From: Verrucomicrobiales bacterium
Lineage (GTDB): Bacteria > Verrucomicrobiota > Verrucomicrobiia > Methylacidiphilales > JAAUTS01
Assembly (NCBI GenBank): GCA_031256975.1
Contig: JAIRPN010000013.1
Location: 434,001 to 498,000, forward strand
Length of the DNA stretch: 64,000 bases
Reading direction: 5' to 3'
The notes under the pieces were generated by a model, which was given only the letters and a program-made list of their open reading frames with translations, ran no database searches and was not told where the DNA came from. Position 1 is the first letter of the stretch. Each line of letters starts with the position of its first letter. Below are positions 63,878 through 64,000 of the stretch, piece by piece. Position numbers and translations under genes: made by a program.

Positions 63878-64000
63878 ATGAAATTTTCGGTTTTAATCAA
63901 TAACCACAATTATGGAGCCTATGTCCGAGAGGCCGTGGACAGCGTACTTCGGCAAACTTTTCCGGCAGATGAAATCATTGTTGTGGATGACGGTTCGACT
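63878..64000 (+). CDS. Glycosyltransferase family 2, N-terminal part
   Basis: 41 codons up to the window edge. The sequence begins MKFSVLINNHNYGAYVREAV and continues with DSVLRQTF and IIVVDDGST, the GT-A nucleotide-sugar-binding start of family 2. The catalytic part lies beyond the window. Its position after a sulfotransferase suggests a polysaccharide or glycan cluster. Confidence 0.85.
   Translation, partial: MKFSVLINNHNYGAYVREAVDSVLRQTFPADEIIVVDDGST

Overview
The window is 64 kb of bacterial chromosome, mid-fifties percent G+C by eye, densely coding on both strands. The organism is Gram-negative: it has a TonB-dependent outer-membrane receptor, an LPS heptose epimerase (HldD) and many lipoproteins. 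Two PEP-CTERM proteins (one rich in autotransporter-type beta repeats), an EpsI-like exosortase partner, a GH78 rhamnosidase locus and a PIN-PhoH protein together suggest Verrucomicrobiota or a related PVC lineage. That placement is inference; there is no rRNA to confirm it.

Layout. 0-7 kb: end of a TonB receptor, a lipoprotein and gltB. 7-12.6 kb: nadK, a PTS IIA protein, an AraC regulator divergent from ThuA and Gfo/Idh/MocA genes (sugar catabolism), then hldD. 12.6-18 kb: a rhamnose locus (rhaA, GH78, AraC, esterase). 18-27.4 kb: two TPR proteins, aroK, aroC, a GntR-ABC operon, aroE, a prepilin peptidase and cysE. 27.4-34.6 kb: a CruF-like protein, an acyltransferase-hydrolase pair, tRNA-Val(CAC), a DUF2284 protein, a glucosaminidase, transaldolase, a TIM-barrel isomerase and an RpiB-thioesterase fusion. 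34.8-41 kb: nuoIJKLMN, followed by an EpsI-like gene. 42-49 kb: nadC, sua5, thrB and an oligopeptide ABC system. 49-53 kb: secG-tpiA-pgk-gap. 53-64 kb: GYF and PEP-CTERM proteins, PIN-PhoH, a conserved protein of unknown function, small membrane proteins, a DacA-LysM protein, a sulfotransferase and the start of a glycosyltransferase.

The main unexplained signal is not a gene. The hexamer CGCTAA, on either strand, occurs about 130 times by hand count (about 70 in one orientation, 60 in the other), roughly one per 490 bp. About 30 are expected from composition. Nearly all copies extend to CGCTAAY, and many fit CGCTAAYNRYG. They lie inside genes of all functions, at stop codons and in the loops of two rho-independent terminators. 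This resembles the DNA uptake sequences of Neisseria or Pasteurellaceae, or another genome-wide protein-binding or modification signal. A second repeat class is a set of short imperfect inverted repeats with CCGCAGAGACGCGGAG-type arms between genes.

Most genes are ordinary housekeeping genes. The clearest gene-level oddity is the RpiB-acyl-CoA thioesterase fusion, whose RpiB half lacks both known versions of the catalytic base.
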